A program made the position numbers and the translations under genes. Below are positions 9,772 to 19,234 of a DNA stretch of 64,000 nt, one piece after another. Where the stretch lies: positions 88,400 to 152,399 of the forward strand of contig JACCXN010000020.1 of the NCBI GenBank assembly GCA_013696965.1, read 5' to 3'. This DNA comes from Bacteroidota bacterium. Its GTDB lineage: Bacteria; Bacteroidota; Bacteroidia; JACCXN01. Position 1 is the stretch's first letter, and each line of letters begins with the position of its first letter. The notes under the pieces are model-generated. The model saw nothing but the letters and a program-made list of their open reading frames with translations, ran no database searches and was not told where the DNA came from.

Positions 9772-11805
9772 CTAAAACTCACCTTTTTGTATAACAACTT
9801 TAAAATTTTCAATGTAAAAATTCTCTTTAGCACGGTTCCAAACATATATTTTTAATTCCGCATCATCAGAAATACCGCTAGGCAAGTTTGCTATTAAAGA
9901 AATATTATTCCAGTTATTTGGCACCTTCATTTTTTCCAGAACAATTAAATCAGCTCTGAACAAGGATTCCCCATCTTTTTCAACTGAAATAACCATATGT
10001 CCGATTGATTTTTTTTCATTATAAACTAAAGCGTTTATTGAAATGGCTGTTTTTCCATTCAATTCACTTATTTTTTTTACTATTCCCGGGCTAAACTGAT
10101 TTTGTTCATTAATTAAATAAGATGCCCTTCCAGTATCAGTGAATATAATTGAAGGGTTATCTATATTACAACCTGCATTCATAAAGGAAGAATGAAAAAC
10201 AAGACAAGAATCACCCTTAACATTCTTGCCAATAAAGCTTTTTACCAAATCACAGGGATTGTCTGAGACATCTGCAATAATTTCAATTGGATTACAAGCT
10301 AACTCATTTTTTACAAATACAGTGTAGCCTGTACTGATTCTCTTGTAATAGCTGCATTCTTTAAATCCTTTACTTACAATAAATTCTTCTATTTTATGGT
10401 CAGGATCCTGAAATTGCGAATGAGAATGAACATAAATAACTTTATTTATAGTATCGTAATTTAAATTTTCCCATCCATACAAAGGACACTTCTCACAATA
10501 GTAAACATTGTTTTTTGCCAACATTTCAGCCGATTTTGAATAATTCCTAAAGGATTCGTAATCGTAATAAAAAGCAAAATCCATGTATTTATAAGTGGCG
10601 GAAATAAAAATAACCGTATTCTTATCCTGCTTACTTTTTACAACCGGAACCATTCTTTTCCAATCATCTTCGCGTTCCTGCGTAATTTCAAAAGAAGTGA
10701 GTATCAATAAAGCAAAAGGGATAATAAATAAGAACTTATAAAGAAATTTCATTTTTAGATTTGAAAAAAAGTAAGCAATGCACAAAAACAAACCAATGGT
10801 GGTATACAAAATATACCTTGCATGGAATACCGGGGTTTTCTGAGAAACAATAAAATCCAGAACTATGGGCAGGATATACAGTGTTACAAAAACAAAGTAG
10901 TGTTTGCGATTAAACTCCATGCTAAGAACCTTCAGCTGATTGTTGAAAACAACAATCAAAAATGAAAGCGAAACAAATGCACTAAAAACATAAAACAAAG
11001 TTTCACTTCCCGAAAGAACATTTGTATGGTATCTAAATGCATCAAAATTTGGAGCTATGTTCCAAAAAGAGCCTTCTTTGGGAACATTGGATAAGAGTAT
11101 AGAAACCCAGGGCAAAAAAGAAATTACAAGGAATATTTGACTAACAAAATAATAAACAAAAGCTTTTCTGTTTTCTTTAAAATATCCCCAAATAAAAACA
11201 AACTGAACAACAAGAATAAAAACAGAAAGGTAATGCGTAAAGAGTAAAGACAAATTAATTAACCACAAAAAAATAACATCGCTCTTTTTGGGCTTAGTAA
11301 GCAAATTGAAATAAATATAAAATGAAGAAATGCACAACAATTGAATAAGGGCATAAGGCCTTACCTCTGTAGAGAAATAGTGCTGGGAATTGGAAAACAA
11401 AAACAAGAAAAAAGCAATTACTGCTGTTTGAATGTTCAAAAACTTTTTGGCAAATAAAAATAAAATAAGGCCTGCAAAAACACTACATGCAACAGATAAC
11501 ATTTTAGAAGCTATTTCTGTTACTCCGAAAATTTCCATCCAAAAATGCAACAAAGCAATGTGCATGGGTGGGTTTTGATCATTTAAAAATATTACTTTTA
11601 GTTCAGATAGCGATTTTTGACCATGAAACACACTATACATCTCATCGCCATATAAGCTCTCCAGAGAAAGGCCATATGTACGAATAAACAGTGATAGTAA
11701 AAACAAAAAAAACAACAGTAAAAAGAATATTAATTTACTATTTAATCCTTGTTTTTTATTTGTTGGAATTTCACCCATTGTTGACAAATATTCTCGTGGA
11801 ATCAC
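9772..11805 (-). CDS. PMT/GT39-like membrane glycosyltransferase with C-terminal beta-domain
   Basis: A 677-aa protein. LYGDEMYSV with D54-E55 in the first outer loop, then NPPMHIALLHFWMEIFG and the STEVRPYAL segment, is the signature of PMT_2 family enzymes, which use polyprenyl-phosphate sugars. Membrane helices end near residue 385. The 290-residue outer tail ends in a beta-type block (YVWNRAKENFYIENFKV) homologous to the end of the protein at 2212-4068, although the membrane parts differ. A second in-frame Met (M10, ATG at 11778-11776) is an equally good start. It is the first gene of the minus-strand pair and is divergent from the scoB side. The acceptor is unknown. Confidence 0.8.
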   Translation of the reverse strand: MIPREYLSTMGEIPTNKKQGLNSKLIFFLLLFFLFLLSLFIRTYGLSLESLYGDEMYSVFHGQKSLSELKVIFLNDQNPPMHIALLHFWMEIFGVTEIASKMLSVACSVFAGLILFLFAKKFLNIQTAVIAFFLFLFSNSQHYFSTEVRPYALIQLLCISSFYIYFNLLTKPKKSDVIFLWLINLSLLFTHYLSVFILVVQFVFIWGYFKENRKAFVYYFVSQIFLVISFLPWVSILLSNVPKEGSFWNIAPNFDAFRYHTNVLSGSETLFYVFSAFVSLSFLIVVFNNQLKVLSMEFNRKHYFVFVTLYILPIVLDFIVSQKTPVFHARYILYTTIGLFLCIAYFFSNLKMKFLYKFLFIIPFALLILTSFEITQEREDDWKRMVPVVKSKQDKNTVIFISATYKYMDFAFYYDYESFRNYSKSAEMLAKNNVYYCEKCPLYGWENLNYDTINKVIYVHSHSQFQDPDHKIEEFIVSKGFKECSYYKRISTGYTVFVKNELACNPIEIIADVSDNPCDLVKSFIGKNVKGDSCLVFHSSFMNAGCNIDNPSIIFTDTGRASYLINEQNQFSPGIVKKISELNGKTAISINALVYNEKKSIGHMVISVEKDGESLFRADLIVLEKMKVPNNWNNISLIANLPSGISDDAELKIYVWNRAKENFYIENFKVVIQKGEF

Positions 11806-11894
11806 CCTTATGGGTATTTCTTAATGGTCTGCAATACTCTATATTATCACAAACATAGTATTATTTTTTTTGTTTACACAGGAAACAAATATTC

Positions 11895-12228
11895 ATGAAT
11901 TACAATTCACAATTACTTAACTGGAATTTGAGGATAAGCAGGGGACTAATAACTATCTTATTTTTCAAGGAATTAGCTGTTCATACATTTATACTACAAT
12001 TTGAATTTTTGCAGTTATTAATGAAAATTAGGCTTAAAATAAAGAAACAGGCAACAAAGAGTTTTGAAAATTCAATGAATTTAGAGTTAAATAAATGTAA
12101 TAAAGTTAGTTTTGACTACCTTTCCGCTGAATTCAGATAAAACTGCCTAAAAAAATAAAACCGGTAAAAATCAGAATATTTTCATCCCTGATTATAAAAT
12201 TGATATTTTTGAACCACAAAATTAATTA
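11895..12228 (+). pseudogene. Decayed 3' remnant of a GT-C gene (C-terminal beta-domain) before scoB
   Basis: From about 12058 the DNA and its translation match the last 55 codons of the gene at 2212-4068: LELNKCNKVSFDYL here against LELNKWNKVSFDYL there, then, after a stop at 12138-12140 and small deletions, [11 protein letters not shown] against DLKIDVFEPKN and the same closing TAA at 12226-12228. The short open frame that starts at 11895 has no recognisable N-terminal part. I read this as the scar of a second copy of that gene, or of a duplication of its end, whose body has been lost. Confidence 0.75.
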
Positions 12229-12230
12229 AA

Positions 12231-12890
12231 ATGCCTTTAGATAAGAACGGAATTGCCAAACGCATTGCCCAGGAAGTAAAAGACGGTTTCTATGTAAATT
12301 TAGGAATTGGAATACCTACCTTGGTAGCAAATTATATCCCTGAAGGAGTTGATGTTATACTTCAATCAGAAAATGGCTTATTGGGAATGGGCCCTTTTCC
12401 TTTTGCAGGAGAAGAAGATCCTGATTTGATAAATGCCGGAAAACAAACCATTACAACAATTCCTGGATCTGCTTTTTTTGATTCAGCCATGAGTTTTGGA
12501 ATGATTCGCGCAGGGAAAGTTGACCTTACCATTCTTGGAGCAATGGAGGTGAGTGAAACAGGAGATATTGCCAATTGGAAAATACCGGGAAAAATGGTAA
12601 AAGGTATGGGAGGTGCAATGGATTTAGTAGCTTCGGCCAAAAACATTATTGTTGCCATGCAACATATTAATAAGGCCGGGGAATCAAAATTACTTCCAAG
12701 TTGTTCCCTTCCACTTACGGGAGTTAAGTGTGTAAAAAAAATTGTCACAGAATTGGCTGTAATTGATGTTACTCCCCAAGGTTTTAAACTTATTGAAAGG
12801 GCGCCAGGAGTATCTGTGGAAGAAATAGTAAAAGCCACAGCTGGAAAATTAATCGTTGAAGGAGAAATTCCGGAAATGAAAATTTTTTAA
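12231..12890 (+). CDS. scoB: Succinyl-CoA:3-ketoacid CoA transferase, subunit B
   Basis: A 219-aa beta subunit of full family length. The catalytic glutamate sits in QSENG (E47), and the oxyanion/CoA-binding glycine segments ([22 protein letters not shown]) are in place. It acts with ScoA (1388-2080) to form the class I CoA transferase that activates acetoacetate. It is on the same strand as scoA but about 10.1 kb away, behind the decayed end of a glycosyltransferase-like gene whose stop lies two bases before this ATG. It therefore cannot sit in the usual two-gene transcript unless a very long one exists, and the minus-strand genes between make that unlikely. Its promoter must be local, but I see no clear -7 box. 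Confidence 0.94.
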   Translation: MPLDKNGIAKRIAQEVKDGFYVNLGIGIPTLVANYIPEGVDVILQSENGLLGMGPFPFAGEEDPDLINAGKQTITTIPGSAFFDSAMSFGMIRAGKVDLTILGAMEVSETGDIANWKIPGKMVKGMGGAMDLVASAKNIIVAMQHINKAGESKLLPSCSLPLTGVKCVKKIVTELAVIDVTPQGFKLIERAPGVSVEEIVKATAGKLIVEGEIPEMKIF

Positions 12891-12963
12891 ATTCAAACTT
12901 CCTGTAAATAAATTCAGGCTAAATTATCCGGAAAAACGTTGAATTTAACACCATAAAAAAAAC

Positions 12964-14952
12964 ATGATCAAATTAATTCGTTTTAGTGCCCTATTTATTC
13001 TAATCGCACTTTTTGCCTCATGTAGTAATAGTCCTGAAATTTTAAATGTAAAATACAATTTAGGTGAACTTTCAAATGGAGTTATTCAAGCCGATTTATC
13101 GGGGGTAGTTACCAATGGGATAGAAATTCCAACAGAAAGGCAAACCGCTTCTGGCAATTTCGACATTTCATTTGAGGTAAAAGGAAGCAAAGGCCAGAAT
13201 TATTTTTACAAGATTTATTACCAGAACGAAAGTTACAAATTCCCTGAAATTGCTGATACTGCCCAAAATTACAATGCATTTGCAGATGAAAATTTCTATG
13301 GCTCTTGGAATGATCCATCTATAGGATTTAAAAAAGTGCCTGCAATTGATTTTACTATTAATGAATCCATAAAAATTATTGGCAATCCAAGAGACGAAAA
13401 AAAATATTATGGAATTCCATTCCAAAAAACGTATTACAGTGAGGAAGATATTCAAGCCGTAGGCAAAAACATAAGGGAAACACAAGACTGGTTTGCCGCC
13501 ATAGTTTCAAAAGCAGAAAAAAATAAATTAAGTATCGAAGAACAATTGCTTTTTGATGCTAAGTGGGTTTTGAAAAATGAAACCAGGGGAGAGCATGAAA
13601 ACAACCGGTGGAAAAGAAATCCAAGAATGGGCACTTACAGCCTTATGGTAGTAGTTACTACAGAGGAGGAACTAGCCAAGATCCCTAAACACATCCAATT
13701 TATAAATGAACTTTCAGATAGCGGAATTTTCGTTTCTCCTTATTACTTTTTCAAATACAAAATAAACCCTGATTCTTTTCCTGATACAAAAGTATTTATT
13801 GATAGCTCCTTTGTAAGGGTACAAGCTTCCATGGATGTTGCTGGGGGAATATGTGCCAATCCACTTGAATATCCCTCTTCAGAAAAAATGCCCGATGAAA
13901 AAGCGTGTGGTTGGAATAAGGATTTATTTAACAATGCACATTTCGGCCAGTTTTTTTCCTCCCTGAATAAAAACTTCCACTTAAATACAATACCTCTTAT
14001 TCAAGACGTAAATGATTCCAGTTATACAAAGGATGAATATGATTCAGCAATAAAAAAATATTCAGAAAAACAATTTAAAAAAGATTACATAAGAAGTACT
14101 GAAAATCCGTGTAAATATGTAAGGTATAATGAAAATAAAAAAGCTATTGAGATTGTGAATCCCGGAAATGACAAGCTTGCAGATGCACACAAAGTTAATA
14201 TGGGGATTAAAACAAGAATAGGATTCACTTACGGAAAAATAACTGCTAAAATTAAATTCCCTGAACTGATAAATAAACATAACGTTTGGAATGGATTAAC
14301 AAATGCCTTTTGGTTAATATACCAGGATGAACAGGAATGGAATAATCGCAGGGTTTGTAAAACAGGCTATTCCAAAAAGGGAGAAACCATAAATGATGCT
14401 CCAAGGATTTCTCAGACAAATTATTCAGAAATAGATTTCGAAATAGTAAAAACAAGCCCTAAATGGCCAATAGGTTATTACAAGGGGAGAATAAATGAAA
14501 AGGATGAATCGCAAAGTGATGATATTATTGTTGGATGCACTAACTGGGATTTAACCTGTAAGGATTGCAAAACATATACATGGGGAATTGATACGGTTGA
14601 ATATGAAAATAAAACTTTTGAAACAATGCGATGGGACAGTCATTATCAAGCCCTTACTACCCGAACTGCAGCAAAAGACAATGACTTATTCAAAAGCCCA
14701 TATTACTACTACCAATTTGAATGGACTCCCAACCATATTATTTGGAGAATAGGACCGGAAAAGGATAAACTATCCGTTGTTGGATATATGAACAGTGATA
14801 TAACATCTATTCCCAACAATCAAATGATTGCTGTAATTACCCAGGAATACCACTTATCGGAGTGGTGGCCTCCTATAACCTTTAAGCAAGAATTCATTCC
14901 ATTTCCAAAAAATGATATAATAGGGGAAGTATATGAATTAACGATTGAATAA
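12964..14952 (+). CDS. GH16-like lipoprotein carrying a W-KA-DAxW motif
   Basis: A 662-aa protein with a signal peptide and lipobox (LFASCS), so it should be a lipid-anchored envelope protein. The C-terminal half from about residue 400 resembles glycoside hydrolase family 16: GKITAKIKFP, the catalytic motif EIDFE (E489 nucleophile, D491, E493 acid/base) and FEWTPNHIIWRI are all present, so hydrolysis or transglycosylation of a beta-glucan or galactan is possible. The middle has the helical motif W176 to L203 found in two membrane proteins of this locus. The N-terminal part is unassigned. The GT2 gene follows after 40 bases, suggesting an operon. The family match rests on motifs alone, and the insert-rich sequence may mean a remote GH16 relative. 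Confidence 0.75.
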   Translation: MIKLIRFSALFILIALFASCSNSPEILNVKYNLGELSNGVIQADLSGVVTNGIEIPTERQTASGNFDISFEVKGSKGQNYFYKIYYQNESYKFPEIADTAQNYNAFADENFYGSWNDPSIGFKKVPAIDFTINESIKIIGNPRDEKKYYGIPFQKTYYSEEDIQAVGKNIRETQDWFAAIVSKAEKNKLSIEEQLLFDAKWVLKNETRGEHENNRWKRNPRMGTYSLMVVVTTEEELAKIPKHIQFINELSDSGIFVSPYYFFKYKINPDSFPDTKVFIDSSFVRVQASMDVAGGICANPLEYPSSEKMPDEKACGWNKDLFNNAHFGQFFSSLNKNFHLNTIPLIQDVNDSSYTKDEYDSAIKKYSEKQFKKDYIRSTENPCKYVRYNENKKAIEIVNPGNDKLADAHKVNMGIKTRIGFTYGKITAKIKFPELINKHNVWNGLTNAFWLIYQDEQEWNNRRVCKTGYSKKGETINDAPRISQTNYSEIDFEIVKTSPKWPIGYYKGRINEKDESQSDDIIVGCTNWDLTCKDCKTYTWGIDTVEYENKTFETMRWDSHYQALTTRTAAKDNDLFKSPYYYYQFEWTPNHIIWRIGPEKDKLSVVGYMNSDITSIPNNQMIAVITQEYHLSEWWPPITFKQEFIPFPKNDIIGEVYELTIE

Positions 14953-14992
14953 AAAGAGGCTTTTTAAAATTAAATGAAAAACTAAACCCCTA

Positions 14993-15721
14993 GTGAACAA
15001 AGTCAAGAAACTTTCCATAATAATTCCAGCTTACAATGAGGCTGCTACAATTCATTTAATCCTCAATAAGGTATCAAAAGTTGAACTTGTGGATAACATG
15101 GAAAAGGAAATTATTATTGTAAATGATTGTTCCTCTGATAATACAGCTGAAGTTATAGAAAAATACATGCTTAACAATTCAGGTACTACCATTAGCTTGC
15201 ATAACCAGCCCTACAATCAGGGGAAAGGAGCTGCATTGCACAAAGGTATCAAACTTGCCTCTGGTGATTATGTAATTATCCAGGATGCCGATTTGGAATA
15301 TGATCCTGAAGAATACAATGTGTTGTTAAAACCCCTTATAAACGATGTGGCTGATGTTGTATACGGATCAAGATTTATTGGAGGAAAGCCGCACCGCATT
15401 CTTTTTTTCTGGCATACATTAGGGAATAAATTTTTAACTGCGCTTTCCAATATGTTCACCAATTTGAATTTAACGGATATGGAAACCTGTTACAAGGTAT
15501 TTAGATCGGATATTATAAAAAACATTGATTTTAAGGAAAAGCGATTTGGTTTTGAACCGGAAGTTACAGCAAAAATTGCCAGAGTACCTAAGGTGCGCAT
15601 TTATGAAATAGGAATTTCTTATTATGGCAGAACATACGAAGAAGGAAAAAAAATTGGATGGAAAGATGGTGTAAGAGCAATTTACTGCATTATGAAATAC
15701 AATATTTGGAATCGAAAATAA
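14993..15721 (+). CDS. Family 2 glycosyltransferase, DPM1/DPG synthase-like
   Basis: A 242-aa GT2 enzyme. It shows [13 protein letters not shown] at the N-terminus, [21 protein letters not shown] and the metal site QDADLEYDP (D98, D100), followed by YGSRFIGG and ETCYKVFR. These are the marks of polyprenyl-phosphate glucose/mannose synthases. The start must be the GTG at 14993, because an in-frame TAG lies directly before it and the core strand begins seven codons later. No membrane helices follow the catalytic domain. It probably makes a lipid-linked sugar donor for the GT-C protein encoded next. It is more like classical DPM1 than the other GT2 gene at 4256. Confidence 0.9.
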   Translation: MNKVKKLSIIIPAYNEAATIHLILNKVSKVELVDNMEKEIIIVNDCSSDNTAEVIEKYMLNNSGTTISLHNQPYNQGKGAALHKGIKLASGDYVIIQDADLEYDPEEYNVLLKPLINDVADVVYGSRFIGGKPHRILFFWHTLGNKFLTALSNMFTNLNLTDMETCYKVFRSDIIKNIDFKEKRFGFEPEVTAKIARVPKVRIYEIGISYYGRTYEEGKKIGWKDGVRAIYCIMKYNIWNRK

Positions 15722-15799
15722 GGATTTTCAATTTCTTTGAAATTATATAACCTTGCTAAAACTTCAGTTTCAATAAAAACATAAAATTGAAGTTTTAAT

Positions 15800-15942
15800 G
15801 CATAAAATTTACAGGAAAAAAGATAAAGACATTAAAAAAAGTATCCTTTGACAACACAATTTCCATATCTGAGTATAATTATTCCTATAAATCAGGAACA
15901 GGTGTTATTGTTAAAAACAACAGGTATTATTTTAAGAAATGA
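15800..15942 (+). pseudogene. Possible decayed gene tail overlapping the next start codon
   Basis: A frame without an ATG, GTG or TTG runs from the stop at 15797-15799 to a TGA at 15940-15942 and encodes a charged, Tyr-rich tail (ending KNNRYYFKK). The TGA overlaps the ATG of the next gene (ATGA), an arrangement seen in coupled operon genes. This suggests that a complete gene once lay here and was translated ahead of the GT-C gene. No family is recognised, and chance cannot be excluded. Confidence 0.3.
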
Positions 15943-17381
15943 CAATGCCTAAACTAAAATTTGATTTTTCCCGGGTAATTCATAAAACAACTATTTCTGG
16001 ATTTATACTTGCATTCATTGTTTCATTTTTAATCTTTGAAACATTTAGTAAAAAACTTTGGGAAACCAGGGAGATTATTATTTCAGATGTAATCTCCTAT
16101 TATGGTTATTTGCCTGCGGCAATAATTCACAATGATTTACACTTAAATTTTATTTATTCCGATCACAAAGGGGTTTATTGGCCTGTTGAGGCTCCAAATG
16201 GAGGGCTGGTGTTTAAAATGACAATGGGACTTTCCATTTTATATTTACCTTTTTTCACAATGGCCCATTTAGAGGCTTTAATATTTGGGTATGAGGCCTA
16301 TGGGTTTTCTATGCCCTATCAGAAATGGATACAGCTTTCCGGATTATTTTATTTTTTTTTCGGACTATTCTATCTTCGCAAAACTCTTAAATTGTTTTTC
16401 AATGATATTACCGTTTCTTCAACACTACTCACTCTGTTGTTTGCAACAAATCTATATTATTTTGTTACGGATTTATCTCCCTACAGCCATAGTTTTAATT
16501 TTACTTTAATTGCAGCATTTACTTATTACAGCATAAAATGGCATGAAGACAAATCGTTTAAAAAATCATTAATAATAGGTGTTATAGGAGGATTAATTGT
16601 TTTGGCCAGGCCTGTTAATATTCTTGTATTTGTATTTTTTGCATTGTATGATGTTAAAAATTTCTCAGACTATAAATACAGAATCAAAGAGGTTTTAATT
16701 TACAAAAAACAATTGCTGATAATAGCCTCAATTTCATTTTTAGTAATTCTCCCTCAGCTAATTTACTGGAAAATTATAACCGATCATTTTTTTTATTACT
16801 CCTATACAAATGCAACCCTTGGAGTGGAAAGGTTTTTTTGGACAAATCCTCATATACTGGAAGGACTTTTTAGTTACAGGAAAGGCTGGCTGGTTTATTC
16901 TCCGGTAATGATTTTTTCTCTAATTGGCTTTATTCTACTTTATAAAAAACAGAAAAAATTTTTCATACCCCTTGTTACTTTGTTTGTTTTGTTCATTTAT
17001 ATAATTTTTTCCTGGTGGAGCTGGTGGTATGGTGGAGGTTATGGTATGCGACCTATGATAGATATTTATCCATTTTTAGCAATCCCTTTTTGCGCTTTTG
17101 TAGAATACATAATCACCCAAAAAAAAATCATTTACAATGCCCTTGTTGCACTAACATTTTCTTTTTGTATTTATCTTAATTTTCATCAAACCAACCAATA
17201 TCGTGTAGGGTTATTGCATTGGGAGAGTATGACTAAGGAAGCCTATTGGATTTTATTCCTAAACAATCAACTCAATGATTCAGATATAAAGGCATTGAGT
17301 GTTGGGTTTAAAGACCCTGATTTTAAAAAGGCAATGAGAGGTGAGGATGAATATGAATTCAAACCTTTTTATAAAAAATAA
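15939..17381 (+). CDS. GT-C type polytopic membrane protein, paralogue of the gene at 2212
   Basis: A 480-aa protein with roughly eleven membrane helices. It is the paralogue of the membrane part of the protein at 2212-4068: the acidic loop IISDVISYYGYLPAAI, the SPYSHSFNFTLIAAF helix, VLARPVNILVF, LPQLIYWKIITDHFFYYSY, YRKGWLVYSPVMIF and the aromatic loop FSWWSWWYGGGYGMRP all align. It lacks the C-terminal beta-domain of that paralogue and ends in a short hydrophilic tail. The start may be ATG 15939 or ATG 15945. It is the last gene of the plus-strand glycan run and converges with aspS, whose stop is only four bases away. The reaction is unknown; a transferase using polyprenyl-phosphate sugar is inferred from the fold type. 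Confidence 0.75.
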   Translation: MTMPKLKFDFSRVIHKTTISGFILAFIVSFLIFETFSKKLWETREIIISDVISYYGYLPAAIIHNDLHLNFIYSDHKGVYWPVEAPNGGLVFKMTMGLSILYLPFFTMAHLEALIFGYEAYGFSMPYQKWIQLSGLFYFFFGLFYLRKTLKLFFNDITVSSTLLTLLFATNLYYFVTDLSPYSHSFNFTLIAAFTYYSIKWHEDKSFKKSLIIGVIGGLIVLARPVNILVFVFFALYDVKNFSDYKYRIKEVLIYKKQLLIIASISFLVILPQLIYWKIITDHFFYYSYTNATLGVERFFWTNPHILEGLFSYRKGWLVYSPVMIFSLIGFILLYKKQKKFFIPLVTLFVLFIYIIFSWWSWWYGGGYGMRPMIDIYPFLAIPFCAFVEYIITQKKIIYNALVALTFSFCIYLNFHQTNQYRVGLLHWESMTKEAYWILFLNNQLNDSDIKALSVGFKDPDFKKAMRGEDEYEFKPFYKK

Positions 17382-17385
17382 GCAA

Positions 17386-19137
17386 CTATTTTTTTACCTC
17401 AAGCTTAATTCCAAGTTCCTGCAACTGTTCAAAACTAATGGGAGAAGGGGAATCAATCATTACATCCCTTCCTGCATTGTTTTTTGGGAATGCAATAAAA
17501 TCCCGGATACTGTCTGAACCACCAAATAAGGAACAAAGGCGGTCAAAACCAAAGGCAATGCCACCATGAGGAGGCGCACCGAATTCGAAGGCATTCATTA
17601 AAAACCCAAATTGTGCCTGTGCTTCTTCTTGGGTAAAACCAAGCTTTTCAAACATCATTGCCTGCAATAAACGATCATGTATACGTATTGACCCGCCCCC
17701 TACTTCAACACCATTGATTACCATATCATAGGCATTTGCCCTTACACTAGCTGGATTGGTGGATAAAAGATCAATATCTTCGGCTTTTGGTGAAGTAAAA
17801 GGATGATGCATGGCATGCCAGCGGTTTGTTTCCTCACTCCATTCCAAAAGAGGAAAATCGAGCACCCAAAGTGCCCTGAAAACGTTTTTATCTCTAAACC
17901 CAAGCCGGGTACCCATTTCCAATCTTAATTCTGATAATGCTTTGCGTGTCTTTGATTCCTCACCTGCCAGAATTAATATTAAATCCCCTGGTTTAGCATT
18001 GAAAACTTCAATTAAATTTCTCAAATCTTCTTCACTGTAAAATTTATCTACTGAAGATTTAATTGTTCCATCTAAATTGTACCTGGCATAAACTAATCCT
18101 GTGGCTCCAAGCTGTGGTCGTTTTACGAATTCCGTAAGTTCATCCACTTGCTTGCGTGTATATTCCGAACAACCCTGGGCACAAATTCCTATAATAGATT
18201 CAGCATCATCAAAAACCTTAAATCCCTTATTTTTTAATGGCTCATTTAGCATTGAAAATTTCATTTCAAATCTTATATCCGGTTTGTCATTACCATAATC
18301 CCTCATTGCCTCGGCATACGTAATCCTGGGAACAAGGGGTAGATCGATATTTTTTACTTTTTTAAACAAATGTCTTGTTAAGCCTTCGAAGGTTTGCAAT
18401 ATATCTTCCTGTTCCACAAATGCCATTTCACAGTCAATCTGAGTAAATTCGGGCTGCCTGTCGGCACGTAAATCCTCATCCCTGAAACATTTTACAATTT
18501 GGTAGTATTTATCAAAACCTGCTACCATCAACAATTGCTTAAAAGTTTGAGGGGATTGTGGAAGGGCATAAAATTCACCGGGATTCATTCTTGAGGGTAC
18601 AACAAAATCACGTGCTCCTTCAGGAGTTGACTTAATAAGACAAGGAGTTTCAACTTCCAGAAAATCCATTGAGTCAAGGTAATTACGGGTAGCAATTCCC
18701 ATTCTATGTCTTAATTCAAGATTTTTTCTTACGTTGTTTCTTCTTAAATCCAGGTAACGGTACTTCATTCTTAATTCATCCCCACCATCGGTTTCTTCTT
18801 CAATAGTAAAAGGAGGTGTTTTGGAAACATTCAATACTTCAAGTTCATTTACACTAATTTCTATTTCGCCAGTTGGTATTTTAAAATTCTTGTTACTTCT
18901 TTCAGTTACTGAGCCTGAAATCTTAAGCACATATTCCCTACCAAGCTTTCTTGCTTTTTCACATAAATCTGAATTCGTATCCATATTGAATACTAATTGT
19001 GAAATACCGTAGCGGTCACGTAGATCTATGAAAGTCATTCCCCCTAAATCTCTTGATTTTTGTACCCAACCGCATAAAGTAACCCTAGCTCCGGTATTTT
19101 TTATATTTAATTCTCCGCAAGTATGTGTTCTGAGCAT
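17386..19137 (-). CDS. aspS: Aspartyl-tRNA synthetase
   Basis: A 583-aa class II synthetase of normal bacterial length. The N-terminal OB fold ([27 protein letters not shown]) binds the tRNA anticodon; motif 2 is [18 protein letters not shown], motif 3 is GIAFGFDRL near the C-terminus, and the bacterial GAD insertion lies between them. It charges tRNA-Asp in the cytoplasm. Whether it is the discriminating or non-discriminating kind cannot be settled here; gatC is present at 22289-22585, so an amidotransferase route for at least one amide aminoacyl-tRNA exists. The gene converges with the GT-C gene at 15939 and is divergent from tadA, with a 97-bp shared upstream region. Confidence 0.98.
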   Translation of the reverse strand: MLRTHTCGELNIKNTGARVTLCGWVQKSRDLGGMTFIDLRDRYGISQLVFNMDTNSDLCEKARKLGREYVLKISGSVTERSNKNFKIPTGEIEISVNELEVLNVSKTPPFTIEEETDGGDELRMKYRYLDLRRNNVRKNLELRHRMGIATRNYLDSMDFLEVETPCLIKSTPEGARDFVVPSRMNPGEFYALPQSPQTFKQLLMVAGFDKYYQIVKCFRDEDLRADRQPEFTQIDCEMAFVEQEDILQTFEGLTRHLFKKVKNIDLPLVPRITYAEAMRDYGNDKPDIRFEMKFSMLNEPLKNKGFKVFDDAESIIGICAQGCSEYTRKQVDELTEFVKRPQLGATGLVYARYNLDGTIKSSVDKFYSEEDLRNLIEVFNAKPGDLILILAGEESKTRKALSELRLEMGTRLGFRDKNVFRALWVLDFPLLEWSEETNRWHAMHHPFTSPKAEDIDLLSTNPASVRANAYDMVINGVEVGGGSIRIHDRLLQAMMFEKLGFTQEEAQAQFGFLMNAFEFGAPPHGGIAFGFDRLCSLFGGSDSIRDFIAFPKNNAGRDVMIDSPSPISFEQLQELGIKLEVKK

Positions 19138-19234
19138 ATCTCGTAATTTTATATTAAGTTTGCGAAATTAGCAATTATATTAATGCATAATAGGTTCTCT
19201 TTCTTCAATTAAATACTAATGCGATTTTACAAAT

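Noticed and set aside
12362-12838. 158-codon open frame on the minus strand inside scoB
   Set aside because: It is an antisense shadow of a well-supported gene and its translation has no recognisable features.
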